Assembly: GCF_000389965.1 (NCBI RefSeq)
Contig: NC_021191.1
Coordinates: 2,233,501-2,297,500, forward strand
Source of the DNA: Actinoplanes sp. N902-109
GTDB lineage: Bacteria > Actinomycetota > Actinomycetes > Mycobacteriales > Micromonosporaceae
DNA length: 64,000 bases
Direction of reading: 5' to 3'
Made by a program: the position numbers and the translations under genes. A model generated the notes under the pieces. The model made no database searches. It saw only the letters and a program-made list of their open reading frames with translations, and was not told the origin of the DNA. Shown here one piece after another: positions 24,675 through 33,560 of the stretch (its first letter is position 1; each line of letters begins with the position of its first letter).

Positions 24675-25304
24675 TCAGCCACCGCCGGGTTCGTCCGGCC
24701 AGGTGGCGAAGACGTCCGGCAGGTCACCCGTCAGGTAGCGCTGCACGCTCGGTCCTACCGCGGCAACGAGGTGCTCGGCGGGGGCGGAGGCGACCGGTTC
24801 GACCTTGAGGACGTAGCGCACCACGGCCATGCCGGCGATCTGGGTGGCCACCAGCGCGGTGCGCATCGGGGCCTCCTTTGCGTCGATGCCCAGGCCGGCG
24901 ATGGCGCGGCGGAGGATCTGGGTGACCACGAACTCGCGCATCAACCGGGCGGTCCACTCGTTGCTCATCGCCGAGCGCAGCATCGCCACGGCGACCGAGC
25001 CGTGTGGTGAGTCCCAGACGCTGAGCACCAGCCGGACCAGGCGTTCGCCGGCCGACTCGCGGGGACCCTCGATCGCCTGGGGGATCAGCTCGGCCGGGTT
25101 GATCGGCAGGTCCATGCAGGCCAGGAAGAGCTTCTCCTTGGTGCCGAAGTAATGGTGCACCAGCGCCGGGTCGACCTCGGCCTGGGTGGCGATCGCCCGG
25201 ATCGACGCTTTGTCGAAGCCGCGGTCGGCGAAGACCGTGCGGGCGGCCGCCAGGATCGCCTGTTTCGTGTCCTGGTTGCCGGGCCGCCGCCCGCTGCGCC
25301 GCAC
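24675..25304 (-). CDS. TetR-family regulator of the adjacent ABC exporter
   Basis: A 209-residue repressor: HTH about residues 10-58 (QAILAAARTVFADRGFDKAS, ATQAEVDPALVHHYFGTKEK), then a C-terminal domain with GERLVRLVLSVWDSPHGS and REFVVTQILRRAIAGLG. GTG at 25304 is chosen because GAGGAG lies about ten bases before it; a much longer opening upstream lies within the permease gene. It is the third gene of an ABC ATPase-permease-TetR operon, so it probably represses the operon at the inverted repeat at 26768-26805. Confidence 0.92.
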   Translation of the reverse strand: MRRSGRRPGNQDTKQAILAAARTVFADRGFDKASIRAIATQAEVDPALVHHYFGTKEKLFLACMDLPINPAELIPQAIEGPRESAGERLVRLVLSVWDSPHGSVAVAMLRSAMSNEWTARLMREFVVTQILRRAIAGLGIDAKEAPMRTALVATQIAGMAVVRYVLKVEPVASAPAEHLVAAVGPSVQRYLTGDLPDVFATWPDEPGGG

Positions 25305-25315
25305 CAAAGCTCTCC

Positions 25316-26041
25316 TCAGGGTGTTCTGCGCCGCAGCGTCGCCGCCGCGAGGACCAGGGCCAGTATCGCCGCTCCGGCCACCACCGTCAGATCCCACCAC
25401 ATCGTGCCCGTCGCTTCGGCATGCGCGCCGACCTGGGCCAGCGCGTCCACCGCGTACGAGAGCGGGAAGACGTCCGAGACGGCCTGCAACCAGCCCGCCA
25501 TGCCGGCCCGCGGCACGAACAGGCCGCAGAGCAGCAGCTGCGGGATCACCACGACCGGCAGGAACTGCACCGCCTGGAACTCGGTGCGGGCGAAGGCACT
25601 GCACAGCAGGCCCAGCGCCACCCCGAGCACGGCGTTGACCACGGCGATCAGCATCACCAGCCCGACGCTGCCCGCGGTGTCCAGCCCCAGCAGCCCGTAG
25701 GCGGCCGCGACCGCGACGCCGGCCTGCGCCGCGGCGGTCAGCCCGAACGCCAGGCCGTAGCCGAACAGCAGGTCCAGTTTGCCCAGCGGGGTGGTGAGCA
25801 GCCGTTCGAGGGTGCCGCTGGTCCGCTCGCGCAGCATTGCGATGCTGGTCACCAGGAACATGGTCACGAACGGGAAGACCCCGAGCATCACCAGCGCCAC
25901 ACGATCGTAGGCACGGGTGCCGTCGTACATGAAATAGATCAGCGTCAGCAATGCCGTCGGCACCACGACCAGCAACGCCACCGTACGGCGGTCGTGGCGC
26001 AACTGACGCAGGATCCGGGCCGTCGTCGCCAGCAGGATCAT
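25316..26041 (-). CDS. ABC-2 type exporter permease
   Basis: A 241-residue integral membrane protein with six predicted helices (for example LLVVVPTALLTLIYFM, GVFPFVTMFLVTSIAMLRER, VVVIPQLLLCGLFVPRAGM) and the ABC-2 conserved region RERTSGTLERLLTTPL with FLFGYGLAFG-like segment. The ATG at 26041 overlaps the ATPase stop (ATGA). It forms an exporter, typically for drugs or antibiotics, with the ATPase at 26038-26754. Confidence 0.92.
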   Translation of the reverse strand: MILLATTARILRQLRHDRRTVALLVVVPTALLTLIYFMYDGTRAYDRVALVMLGVFPFVTMFLVTSIAMLRERTSGTLERLLTTPLGKLDLLFGYGLAFGLTAAAQAGVAVAAAYGLLGLDTAGSVGLVMLIAVVNAVLGVALGLLCSAFARTEFQAVQFLPVVVIPQLLLCGLFVPRAGMAGWLQAVSDVFPLSYAVDALAQVGAHAEATGTMWWDLTVVAGAAILALVLAAATLRRRTP

Positions 26042-26754
26042 CGCACCGCCACCCCCTTGATCAGGCGCAGGAACGCCTCCTCGAGATCGTCGGTGCCGGC
26101 CGCGGCGCGGATCGCGGCGGGGGAGTCGTCGCCGATCAGCCGGCCCTCGCGGATCAGCAGCAGCCGGTCGCAGCGGCTGGCCTCGTCCATCACGTGACTG
26201 GACACCAACAGCGTGGTGCCGGTGGCGGCGAGCGCGTGGAACTTCTCCCACAGCTCGGCCCGCAGCACCGGGTCCTGCCCGACCGTCGGCTCGTCCAGCA
26301 CCAGCAGCCGGGGGTCGCCGATCATCGCGCACGCCAGCGACGCCCGGCTGCGCTGCCCGCCGGAGAGATCACCGACCAGCTGCCCGGCCGCGTCCTTCAG
26401 GCCGACGTCGGCGATGGCGCGCTCCGCGTCCGCCGCCCCGAGCCCGTGCAACGCGGCGAAATACCGGGCATTTTCCCGTACGGTCAGATCGCCGTAGATG
26501 CTCGGCGACTGGGTGACGTACCCGACCGTACGGCGCAGGGCCGTTGCTCCCGCGGGTTGCCCGAGCACGGTCACCGAGCCGGACCGGACGATCTGCGCAC
26601 CGACGACGGCCCGGATGAGGGTGGTCTTGCCGCTGCCGCTCGGCCCCAGCAGACCGGTGACGCAACCGGCGGGGACCGAGCAGGAGATGCCGTGCAGGAC
26701 CCGCCGTTTCCCGCGCTCGACAACCAGATCTTTGACCTCGATGGCGCCGTTCAC
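26038..26754 (-). CDS. ABC exporter ATP-binding protein
   Basis: A 238-residue ATPase: Walker A LLGPSGSGKTTL, signature LSGGQRSRASLA, Walker B LLVLDEPTVGQDP, D-loop and H-loop LLVSSHVMDEA. It is of the drug-export (CcmA/DrrA-like) type. GTG at 26754 is chosen because GGGAGG precedes it by five bases; the ATG at 26778 lies inside the inverted repeat and is unlikely. It is the first gene of the ATPase-permease-TetR operon. Confidence 0.92.
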   Translation of the reverse strand: MNGAIEVKDLVVERGKRRVLHGISCSVPAGCVTGLLGPSGSGKTTLIRAVVGAQIVRSGSVTVLGQPAGATALRRTVGYVTQSPSIYGDLTVRENARYFAALHGLGAADAERAIADVGLKDAAGQLVGDLSGGQRSRASLACAMIGDPRLLVLDEPTVGQDPVLRAELWEKFHALAATGTTLLVSSHVMDEASRCDRLLLIREGRLIGDDSPAAIRAAAGTDDLEEAFLRLIKGVAVR

Positions 26755-26767
26755 ACCGGCCTCCCAA

Positions 26768-26805
26768 GAATTCATCAACCAATGAACTCAACGTTAGATG
26801 AATTC
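26768..26805. promoter_or_regulatory. Inverted repeat upstream of the ABC/TetR operon
   Basis: GAATTCATC (26768-26776) and GATGAATTC (26797-26805) form perfect 9-bp arms separated by 20 bp, in an AT-rich segment directly before the ABC operon. TetR proteins often bind such sites; the operon's own TetR is the likely ligand-controlled repressor. Confidence 0.5.
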
Positions 26806-26861
26806 GGCGGGCAGCAGAAGAGGCCCGGCTTCGCACATGCTGCCGGGCCTCCGTCGCAGGC

Positions 26862-29825
26862 TCACAAGGAGAGGATGCGCTCCAGGAACTCGGTGTAGGC
26901 ACGCATGGCGATCCGCATGCTCTCGGTGTCCGGCGCGGCGGTGTCCTTGAGCGGGTCGAGCGCGTCCCGCTCGGCCAGCATCGCCGTGCTCAGCTCCTGC
27001 ACCGCCTGCGACACCAGCTCGCGCGCCAGCTCCAGCGCGCCCACCGGGTCGTCGACGAACTGCGCCTTCACCTCGTGCCACTCGGCCCGGAACTGGCCGC
27101 TCGCCGTCTCGTCCCAGAACGAGATGGCGGTCTCCCCGACGTCCCCCGGGCGCAACTGCGCTGCGGCAGCCACCGGTGTCACGGCAGGCTCGCTGTTCTC
27201 GACGGCATCTGCTTCTCCCGTGCTCTCGTCCGTGCCGGTGGCCCGCGCCCCGGTCAGCTCGTCATCATCGTTGCGCCGCCGGCGGCCCCCGCCCGACGAC
27301 GCCGGGGTGGCCACGACCGGCGCCGGGTGCAACGGGTTCGGCGGCAACGGATCGGCCTGGCGGACCCGGGCCTGCGTGCCGCTGCTCTCCCACGCCGCCT
27401 GGAACGACGGGTCGTCGCCGGTCGGCACCCAGGGCGCAGCCACCTCCGCCTCGGCCGCCCGGGCCGGTTGCGGCACCGTGGGCAGATCGGCCAGGGGTTC
27501 AGCCACCGGGGCACTCCCGCCGGCCGTCGCGCCGATCCCGCCCAGCTGATCCACCGGAGCCGGTCGGGCCGACGCCGGCCCGGCCGCCACGCCGCCGGTC
27601 GTGCCCCGCTGCTCACCCGGAGCGGGCCGCGCCGACGCGGGACCGCCCGTGGTGAGCAGGTCCGCCCCGCCCGTGGTGGTGAGCAGGTCCGGCCCGCTCG
27701 TCGTGGTGAGCAGGTCCGGTCCGTCCATGGTGGTGAGCAGGTCCGGCCGGCCCGGAGCGGTCGGTGCGCCGCGGAGTGCCTGGTCGCGTTCGGGATCGGC
27801 GCCCGGCCGGGTCGTTCCCGGTGTCGCGGCCGGCCGGGTCGCTTCCGGTGTCGCGCCCGGCGGGGTCGCTTCCGGTGTCGCGGCCGGTCGGTGTGTCCCG
27901 AGCGGGAGGTCCGCCGCGGTCTGGTCCCGCGTCGTACCAGGGTGGTCCGGCGTGCTCCACGAAGGCTGCACCGGGTCGGTCTCCACCGGGCGAGGCTCGG
28001 CCGGGCGGAAACCGGGAACCACGGCGGCCGAACCCACCGAGGTCGACTCATCGGCACGGTTGACCGGCTGCGTCTCCGCGACGATCGGCGGCAGACCCCG
28101 GCCCTGCGGGTACGACACCGGCTCGATCCCACCGGCCCGGCCCGTGTCCGAGCTGGGCCGGCCCGTGTCCGAGCTGGGCTGGCCTGTTGCTGAGCTGGGC
28201 TGGCCTGTTGCCGAGCCGGGCTGGCCTGGCGCTGAGCCGGGCTGGCCTGGCGCTGAGCCGCGCTGGTCACCGGTCATCGGCGCGGCCGGTGGGTGCGCCG
28301 GCGGTGGCGTGACGAACGGGTTGCCGGCGTAGTACGTGGGCCGCGGACCCGGTGGCACGTCGTCCTCATGCGCCGGGACCACGGGCGGCGCGGCCCACGG
28401 TCCAGGCGGCACCTGTGCCGAGCCGTTGATCGGGTCGGGGTGCTGGTCGACGTCGTCCTCCGGCTGCTCCGGGAGGTCGGGCACCGGAGGGTTGCCCGGA
28501 ATGGCCGCGAACGGGGACGGGGCGTACAACGGCGGGGTCTCCGGGGGCGGCGGCGCGAACGGGGACCGCGACATCGACAGCGGGTTGTGGGCCGCTCGGG
28601 GCTGGCCGTTGGGGCCCGCGTGGCGCGGCCCCGGCTCGCCGTCGCGGTGGCCGTTGATGCGGTGCCCGTTCGTCTCCACGGGTGAAACGCCCTCCTGGTC
28701 GTCCTGGTGCGGTGCGGTGGGTGGCTCGCTGAGCAGGTCATCCATCGGCCGGCGGGAACCGAGCGCCACCATCTCGGTGTCGCTGTCGGCCCGCGCGGCG
28801 CCGGATCGGCCGGCGTCCCCGGCAGCGGCGGAACGCCCATCGGGCTCAGGCGCGACCCACGGCTCGGGCGTAGCGCGTGGCTCGGGCGTGGCGCGGGGCT
28901 GCGGCGTGGCGCGGGGCTCGGGCGTGACCCGCGGCTCGGGCGTGGCGTGCGGCTGCGGCGTGGCGTAGGGCTCGGGCGTGAGCCGCGGCTCGGGCGTGGC
29001 GTAGGGCTCGGGCGTGAACCGTGGCTCAGGCATGGAGTGCGGCTCAGGCATGGAGCGCGGCTCGGGCGTGGCGCGGGGTTCAGGATTGAGGGCGGCCTCA
29101 AGCGCTACTGGTCGCTCGGGCGTGGCGTGGAAAACGGGCGTGGCGCGCGGCTCGGGTGCGACCCACGGCTCGGGCGTGGCGCCCGGCTCGGGCGTGGCGC
29201 GGGGCTCATGCGCCGCAGTCGCGGTCTCAGGCTCAATTGGGCGCTCGGGCGTGGCACGGAACTCGGGCGCCGCTGGTCCCTCGGGCACAACGGGTGAATC
29301 GGGCATGGCAGGCGGCTCGGCTGCCGGTCGGTCCGGGCGTCCGAACGCAGGGAAGGAGCCCGCCGGGCCGGGTGGGAAGGCCTCCGCCGGGCCGGGTGGG
29401 AAGGAGCCCGCCGGGCCGGGTGGGAAGGAGCCCGCGGGGCCGGGTTGGAACGAGTCCGCGGGGCCGGGTTGGAACGAGTCCGCCGGGCCGGGCGGGAAGG
29501 CCTCCGGTGCGAAGGGGCCCGGTACGTCCGGGGGCGGGGACACCGGGCGGGCCGTGCCGGACACTCGCGGGAAGGCGTTCGATGCGGGGCGGCCGAAGGC
29601 CGGGCGGGCCGCGGCGGGGCGGACCGCGGCGGAGCGGTCGAAGGCCCACTGGCCGAAGCCGTGCTGGTTGCCCGGGGCCGGGCGGCGGTCCGGGGCGGGG
29701 TCGGCGCCCGGTTCGTCCGGCGCCTCGCCGGGGGCGGGCGGCATCGGGGCGGGAAGGTCGGCGGCCGGCCAGAATCGGTCGTCACGCGACTGGCGCCCGT
29801 CGTCGGGGGTGGCCGTCGGCTCCAT
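26862..29825 (-). CDS. Large Pro/Ala-rich repeat protein with a conserved C-terminal domain
   Basis: A 987-residue protein. Almost all of it is low-complexity: an 8-residue PPGPAGSF-type repeat at about residues 106-156, an ATPEPR/ATPEPH hexapeptide block at about 206-326, further GQPGSAPGQPGSA, TTSGPDLLTTTGG and ATPEATPPGATPEAT repeats. Only the last 95 residues or so (VGETAISFWDETASGQFRAE to the end LERILSL) look like a folded, helical domain. No signal peptide or transmembrane segment is seen. It could be a scaffold or cytoskeletal-type protein; its function is unknown. The start ATG follows 172 bp of intergenic DNA before hisI. Confidence 0.8.
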   Translation of the reverse strand: MEPTATPDDGRQSRDDRFWPAADLPAPMPPAPGEAPDEPGADPAPDRRPAPGNQHGFGQWAFDRSAAVRPAAARPAFGRPASNAFPRVSGTARPVSPPPDVPGPFAPEAFPPGPADSFQPGPADSFQPGPAGSFPPGPAGSFPPGPAEAFPPGPAGSFPAFGRPDRPAAEPPAMPDSPVVPEGPAAPEFRATPERPIEPETATAAHEPRATPEPGATPEPWVAPEPRATPVFHATPERPVALEAALNPEPRATPEPRSMPEPHSMPEPRFTPEPYATPEPRLTPEPYATPQPHATPEPRVTPEPRATPQPRATPEPRATPEPWVAPEPDGRSAAAGDAGRSGAARADSDTEMVALGSRRPMDDLLSEPPTAPHQDDQEGVSPVETNGHRINGHRDGEPGPRHAGPNGQPRAAHNPLSMSRSPFAPPPPETPPLYAPSPFAAIPGNPPVPDLPEQPEDDVDQHPDPINGSAQVPPGPWAAPPVVPAHEDDVPPGPRPTYYAGNPFVTPPPAHPPAAPMTGDQRGSAPGQPGSAPGQPGSATGQPSSATGQPSSDTGRPSSDTGRAGGIEPVSYPQGRGLPPIVAETQPVNRADESTSVGSAAVVPGFRPAEPRPVETDPVQPSWSTPDHPGTTRDQTAADLPLGTHRPAATPEATPPGATPEATRPAATPGTTRPGADPERDQALRGAPTAPGRPDLLTTMDGPDLLTTTSGPDLLTTTGGADLLTTGGPASARPAPGEQRGTTGGVAAGPASARPAPVDQLGGIGATAGGSAPVAEPLADLPTVPQPARAAEAEVAAPWVPTGDDPSFQAAWESSGTQARVRQADPLPPNPLHPAPVVATPASSGGGRRRRNDDDELTGARATGTDESTGEADAVENSEPAVTPVAAAAQLRPGDVGETAISFWDETASGQFRAEWHEVKAQFVDDPVGALELARELVSQAVQELSTAMLAERDALDPLKDTAAPDTESMRIAMRAYTEFLERILSL

Positions 29826-29996
29826 GATTGTGACTCCCGTCGGGTGGCACCGGTGAGACGCAGGCTGGCGCAGCGCACGACGACGGTACCGTCCGCGGCG
29901 CGCGCGTCACACCCCCTGTGTGACTCCGTGACCGGATCGTGGGCTCCGGTGGACGGCACGTGGACGCTGGGGACGGGTACGAGACAATCTGGCACT

Positions 29997-30395
29997 GTGC
30001 CAGTCACCGACCTCGAAAACCAGCCCGCCCGGCCGTCTTCCCTCGATCCGGCGATCGCCGCCCGGCTCAAGCGCAGCAGCGACGGGCTCGTCGCCGCGAT
30101 CGTGCGTGAGCGGGACACCGGCGACGTGCTGATGCTGGCGTGGATGGACGATGAGGCGCTGCACCGCACGTTGACCACCGGCCGGGCCACTTACTGGTCG
30201 CGCAGCCGCCGGGAATATTGGGTCAAAGGCGCCACGTCCGGGCATCACCAGTACGTCCGGTCGGTGGCGCTGGACTGTGACGGCGATGCTCTTCTCATCA
30301 CGGTCGACCAGACCGGGGCTGCCTGCCACACCGGCACCCACACCTGCTTCACCGATGAGCTCCCCGTGCGCCAGGACCCCAAGGAGACGGCATGA
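29997..30395 (+). CDS. hisI: Phosphoribosyl-AMP cyclohydrolase (histidine biosynthesis)
   Basis: A 132-residue enzyme that opens the purine ring of phosphoribosyl-AMP (third step of histidine synthesis). It shows the HisI core: VLMLAWMDDEALHRTLTTG, YWSRSRREYWVKGATSGHHQ, LDCDGDALLITVDQTG and the metal-ligand region ACHTGTHTCF. GTG at 29997 is chosen for the family-length N-terminus; an opening far upstream is a shadow of the repeat protein. The stop overlaps trpE (ATGA). Confidence 0.95.
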   Translation: MPVTDLENQPARPSSLDPAIAARLKRSSDGLVAAIVRERDTGDVLMLAWMDDEALHRTLTTGRATYWSRSRREYWVKGATSGHHQYVRSVALDCDGDALLITVDQTGAACHTGTHTCFTDELPVRQDPKETA

Positions 30396-31933
30396 CCAGC
30401 GGAGCGGTAACCCCGGACGAGGCCGCCTTCGTCGCACAGGCGGCGCACCGGCGGGTGGTCCCGGTGATCCGGCGATTGCTGGCCGACGGCGAGACCCCGA
30501 TCGGCGTCTACCGCAAACTGGCCGGCGGCCCGGGCACCTTCCTGCTGGAGTCGGCCGAGCAGGGGGCCGGCTCGGCCGCGTGGTCCCGCTACTCCTTCAT
30601 CGGTGTACGCAGTGCCGCCACGCTGGTCGAACGCGACGGAGAGGCGCACTGGCTCGGGGTGCCACCCGCGGGCGTACCGGAAAGTGGCGATCCCGTTGCC
30701 GCCCTGCGCGCGACCGTCGCGGCCCTGACCACCGCCGACGATCCCGGCACCGGGGCGGATCTGCCGCCGCTGACCGGGGGCATGGTCGGCTACCTGAGCT
30801 ACGACCTGATCCGCCGGTTCGAGCGGCTGCCCGCCACCGCGGCCGATGACGTGCCGCTGCCGGAGCTGGGCATGATGCTCGCCACGGACCTGGTGGTGCT
30901 GGACCACTATGACGGCTCGGCGATCCTGGTCGCCAACGCCGTGCTGCCGCAGGATGCCGGCTCCGCCGCGGCGCTCGCGGCGTACCACCAGGCAGTGGGC
31001 CGGCTCGACGCGATGACGACCGCGCTGTCCCGGCCCACCCCGCCGATGATCTCCACGGTGGACCGGGTGCCGCCGGGCGAGGTGGTCAGCCGCACCGCGC
31101 CGGGCGACTACCAGAAGGCGGTGGAGGTCGCCAAGGAGGCGATCCGGGCCGGCGAGTGTTTCCAGATCGTGGTGGCCCAGCGCTTCGAGCGGGCCACCGC
31201 GGCCGACCCGCTGGACGTCTACCGGGTGCTGCGGGCGACCAACCCCAGCCCGTACATGTATCTCCTGCGCTTCGACGATTTCGACATCGTCGGCTCGTCA
31301 CCCGAGGCGCACCTCAAGGTCACTGCCGAGGACCATGGTGTACGCCGGGCGATGTTGCACCCGATCGCCGGCACCCGCTGGCGGGGCGCCACCCCGGAGC
31401 AGGACAACGCGCTGGCCGCGGAGCTGCTCGCCGACCCCAAGGAACGCTCCGAGCACGTGATGCTCGTCGACCTGGGCCGCAACGACCTGGGCCGGGTGTG
31501 CCGCCCGGGCACGGTGGAGGTCCCCGACTTCGCGCGCATCGAGCGCTACAGCCACGTCATGCACATCGTGTCGACGGTGGTCGGCGAGTTGCGCGAGGAC
31601 CGTACGGCCTTCGACGCCCTGGCGGCGACGTTCCCGGCCGGCACCCTGTCCGGCGCGCCCAAGGTCCGGGCCATGGAGATCATCGAGAGCCTGGAGCCCA
31701 CCCGCCGCGGCCTGTACGGCGGCACAGTCGGCTACTTCGGCTTCGGCGGCGACATGGACATGGCGATCGCGATCCGCACGGCCCTGATGCGCGCGGGCAC
31801 GGCGTACGTCGGAGCGGGCGCGGGCATCGTGGCCGACTCCGACCCGCAGGCCGAGGAGCAGGAAACCCGTAACAAGGCCGCCGCGGTCCTGGCCGCCATC
31901 GCGTCCGCCGAGAACCTGCGCGCGGCCCGCTGA
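30392..31933 (+). CDS. trpE: Anthranilate synthase component I
   Basis: A 513-residue enzyme that converts chorismate and ammonia/glutamine to anthranilate, the first step of tryptophan synthesis. The N-terminal part carries the Trp-feedback segment (LLESAEQ). The chorismate-binding domain has GECFQIVVAQRF, NPSPYMYLLRF, HPIAGTRWRG, LVDLGRNDLGRVCRPG, TFPAGTLSGAPKVRAMEIIE and YGGTVGYFGFGGDMDMAIAIR. The length is typical. It overlaps hisI by 4 bp and the following membrane gene by 1 bp. trpG and trpD are not in the window. Confidence 0.97.
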   Translation: MTSGAVTPDEAAFVAQAAHRRVVPVIRRLLADGETPIGVYRKLAGGPGTFLLESAEQGAGSAAWSRYSFIGVRSAATLVERDGEAHWLGVPPAGVPESGDPVAALRATVAALTTADDPGTGADLPPLTGGMVGYLSYDLIRRFERLPATAADDVPLPELGMMLATDLVVLDHYDGSAILVANAVLPQDAGSAAALAAYHQAVGRLDAMTTALSRPTPPMISTVDRVPPGEVVSRTAPGDYQKAVEVAKEAIRAGECFQIVVAQRFERATAADPLDVYRVLRATNPSPYMYLLRFDDFDIVGSSPEAHLKVTAEDHGVRRAMLHPIAGTRWRGATPEQDNALAAELLADPKERSEHVMLVDLGRNDLGRVCRPGTVEVPDFARIERYSHVMHIVSTVVGELREDRTAFDALAATFPAGTLSGAPKVRAMEIIESLEPTRRGLYGGTVGYFGFGGDMDMAIAIRTALMRAGTAYVGAGAGIVADSDPQAEEQETRNKAAAVLAAIASAENLRAAR

Positions 31934-32478
31934 TGAGCGCGGGACGCCGGCTGGCCGCCACGGTCCTGCTCTGCGCGGCAGGGGCCGGCCTGGCCCTCTG
32001 GGGCATCACCCGCACCTGGCTGGTGACGGTGCGCACCGGCATCACCGAGATCCGTCACGACAGCAGCGGCACCGAGTCGGCACCGCTGGTCCTCGGCCTG
32101 GCCCTGGTGGGGCTGGCCGGTGCCGGTGCCCTGCTGGCCACCCGCGGGGTGGCCCGGCGGGTGCTGGGAGCGCTGCTCATGCTGGCCGGCCTGGGCACCG
32201 CCGTCAGCGCGATCATCGGCCGGGCGGGTCTGCCCGGCGGTGGCGCCAAGGCGACGACCTGGGCGGTGCTGTGCGTGCTCGGCGGGATCCTCGTGCTGAC
32301 CGGCGGCTGGTGGGCCGTGCGGCACGGTCACGAATGGCCGGGGATGGGCGCCCGCTATGACCGCACTGTCGCACCGGCGGCCTCGTCGCCGCCGTCCGCG
32401 GCTGACGGCGACGGGCCGATGGACGCCCGCTCGACCTGGGACGCCCTCGACCGGGGTCAGGACCCGACAGCCAACTGA
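31933..32478 (+). CDS. TIGR02234-type tryptophan-cluster membrane protein
   Basis: A 181-residue protein with four transmembrane helices (about 8-25, 55-75, 82-102, 115-135) matching the actinobacterial Trp-associated membrane family (TIGR02234), which sits between trpE and trpC. Its biochemical function is unknown. The ATG shares a base with the trpE stop. The C-terminal tail has APAASSPPSAADGDGPMDAR. Confidence 0.9.
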   Translation: MSAGRRLAATVLLCAAGAGLALWGITRTWLVTVRTGITEIRHDSSGTESAPLVLGLALVGLAGAGALLATRGVARRVLGALLMLAGLGTAVSAIIGRAGLPGGGAKATTWAVLCVLGGILVLTGGWWAVRHGHEWPGMGARYDRTVAPAASSPPSAADGDGPMDARSTWDALDRGQDPTAN

Positions 32479-32509
32479 GCTCGCCCCGACGCCCCCTACG
32501 AAACGCGCC

Positions 32510-33457
32510 CTAGCTGCCGACCTCCAGAGCCGCCATCATTGCGGCCGGGTACCGGTCACCGCGGGCCGCTCCGGCCGGCACCGCCTTCTCGATCTCCGCC
32601 GGGTCGACGGTCAGCCGCGCGGCGCCCAGGGCCTCGGACAGCTGTTCGCGGGTGCGGGCACCGATCAACGGCACGATGTCTGCGCCCTGCGCCGCCACCC
32701 AGGCGATGGCCAGCTGGGCGGGGGTGCAGCCGTGCGCCTCGGCCGTCCGCCGCAGCGTCTCGACCAGGGCCAGGTTGTGCTCGGCGTGCTCGCCGGAGAA
32801 CCGGGGCATCATCGCCCGGTTGTCCCCGGGGGCGCCCGGCTTCCATCGGCCGGAGAGCAGGCCACGGCTGAGTACGCCGTAGGCGGTCATCCCGATGCCC
32901 AGTTCGCGCAGCGTCGGCAGCACCTCGTCCTCCACAGCCCGGGAGAGCAGCGAGTACTCGATCTGCAGGTCGGCGATCGGGTGGACGGCGTGGGCGCGCC
33001 GGATCGTGTCGGCGCCGACCTCGGAGAGCCCCACCTGGCGGACGTAGCCCGCGTCGATCATCTCCTTGATCGCGCCGACCGTGTCCTCGATCGGCACCGC
33101 CGGGTCGAGGCGGGCCGGGCGGTAGATGTCGATGTGATCGACACCCAGCCGGGTCAGTGAATAGGCCAGGAAGTTCTTCACCGCCTCGGGCCGGTTGTCC
33201 GTGCCGCCGAAGATGTGACCCGGCCCGCGCAGCGCGCCGAACTTGACGCTCAGCTGGTAGCTGTCGCGGTCGCGGCCGCGTAGCGCCTCGGCGAGCAGCA
33301 GCTCGTTGTGGCCCATGGCGTAGAAGTCGCCGGTGTCGATCAGGGTGATGCCCGCATCCAGGGCGGCGTGCACGGTGGCGATGCTCTCTGCCCGGTCGGC
33401 GGGGCCGTATGCGTCCGACATGCCCATGGCGCCGAGGCCGAAGGTGGTCTGTGTCAT
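32510..33457 (-). CDS. Aldo/keto reductase
   Basis: A 315-residue AKR: GLGAMGMSDAYG, catalytic Asp/Tyr in DTGDFYAMGHNELL, Lys in LSVKFGALRGP, but the usual catalytic His is in DIYRPARLDP, where this AKR subgroup often has Arg in place. NADP-binding end VPLIGARTREQLSEALGA. ATG 33457 is chosen since earlier in-frame starts lie in the divergent XRE gene's region. It is divergent from an XRE regulator (33561) with a palindrome between. Confidence 0.92.
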   Translation of the reverse strand: MTQTTFGLGAMGMSDAYGPADRAESIATVHAALDAGITLIDTGDFYAMGHNELLLAEALRGRDRDSYQLSVKFGALRGPGHIFGGTDNRPEAVKNFLAYSLTRLGVDHIDIYRPARLDPAVPIEDTVGAIKEMIDAGYVRQVGLSEVGADTIRRAHAVHPIADLQIEYSLLSRAVEDEVLPTLRELGIGMTAYGVLSRGLLSGRWKPGAPGDNRAMMPRFSGEHAEHNLALVETLRRTAEAHGCTPAQLAIAWVAAQGADIVPLIGARTREQLSEALGAARLTVDPAEIEKAVPAGAARGDRYPAAMMAALEVGS

Positions 33458-33509
33458 GTCCTCGAGGTTGCCGCCCTTTCCGGCCCGGCGGCAGCGGAGC
33501 GCTGATCGT

Positions 33510-33524
33510 GGGAGAGCCTCTCCC
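33510..33524. promoter_or_regulatory. Perfect palindrome GGGAGAG-C-CTCTCCC between AKR and XRE genes
   Basis: The 15-bp palindrome lies between the divergent starts at 33457 and 33561, where an XRE/MmyB-like operator would be expected. Confidence 0.5.
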
Positions 33525-33560
33525 TGGCTGCGCGACCGGATCGCCGGGCACCATGGGTAC

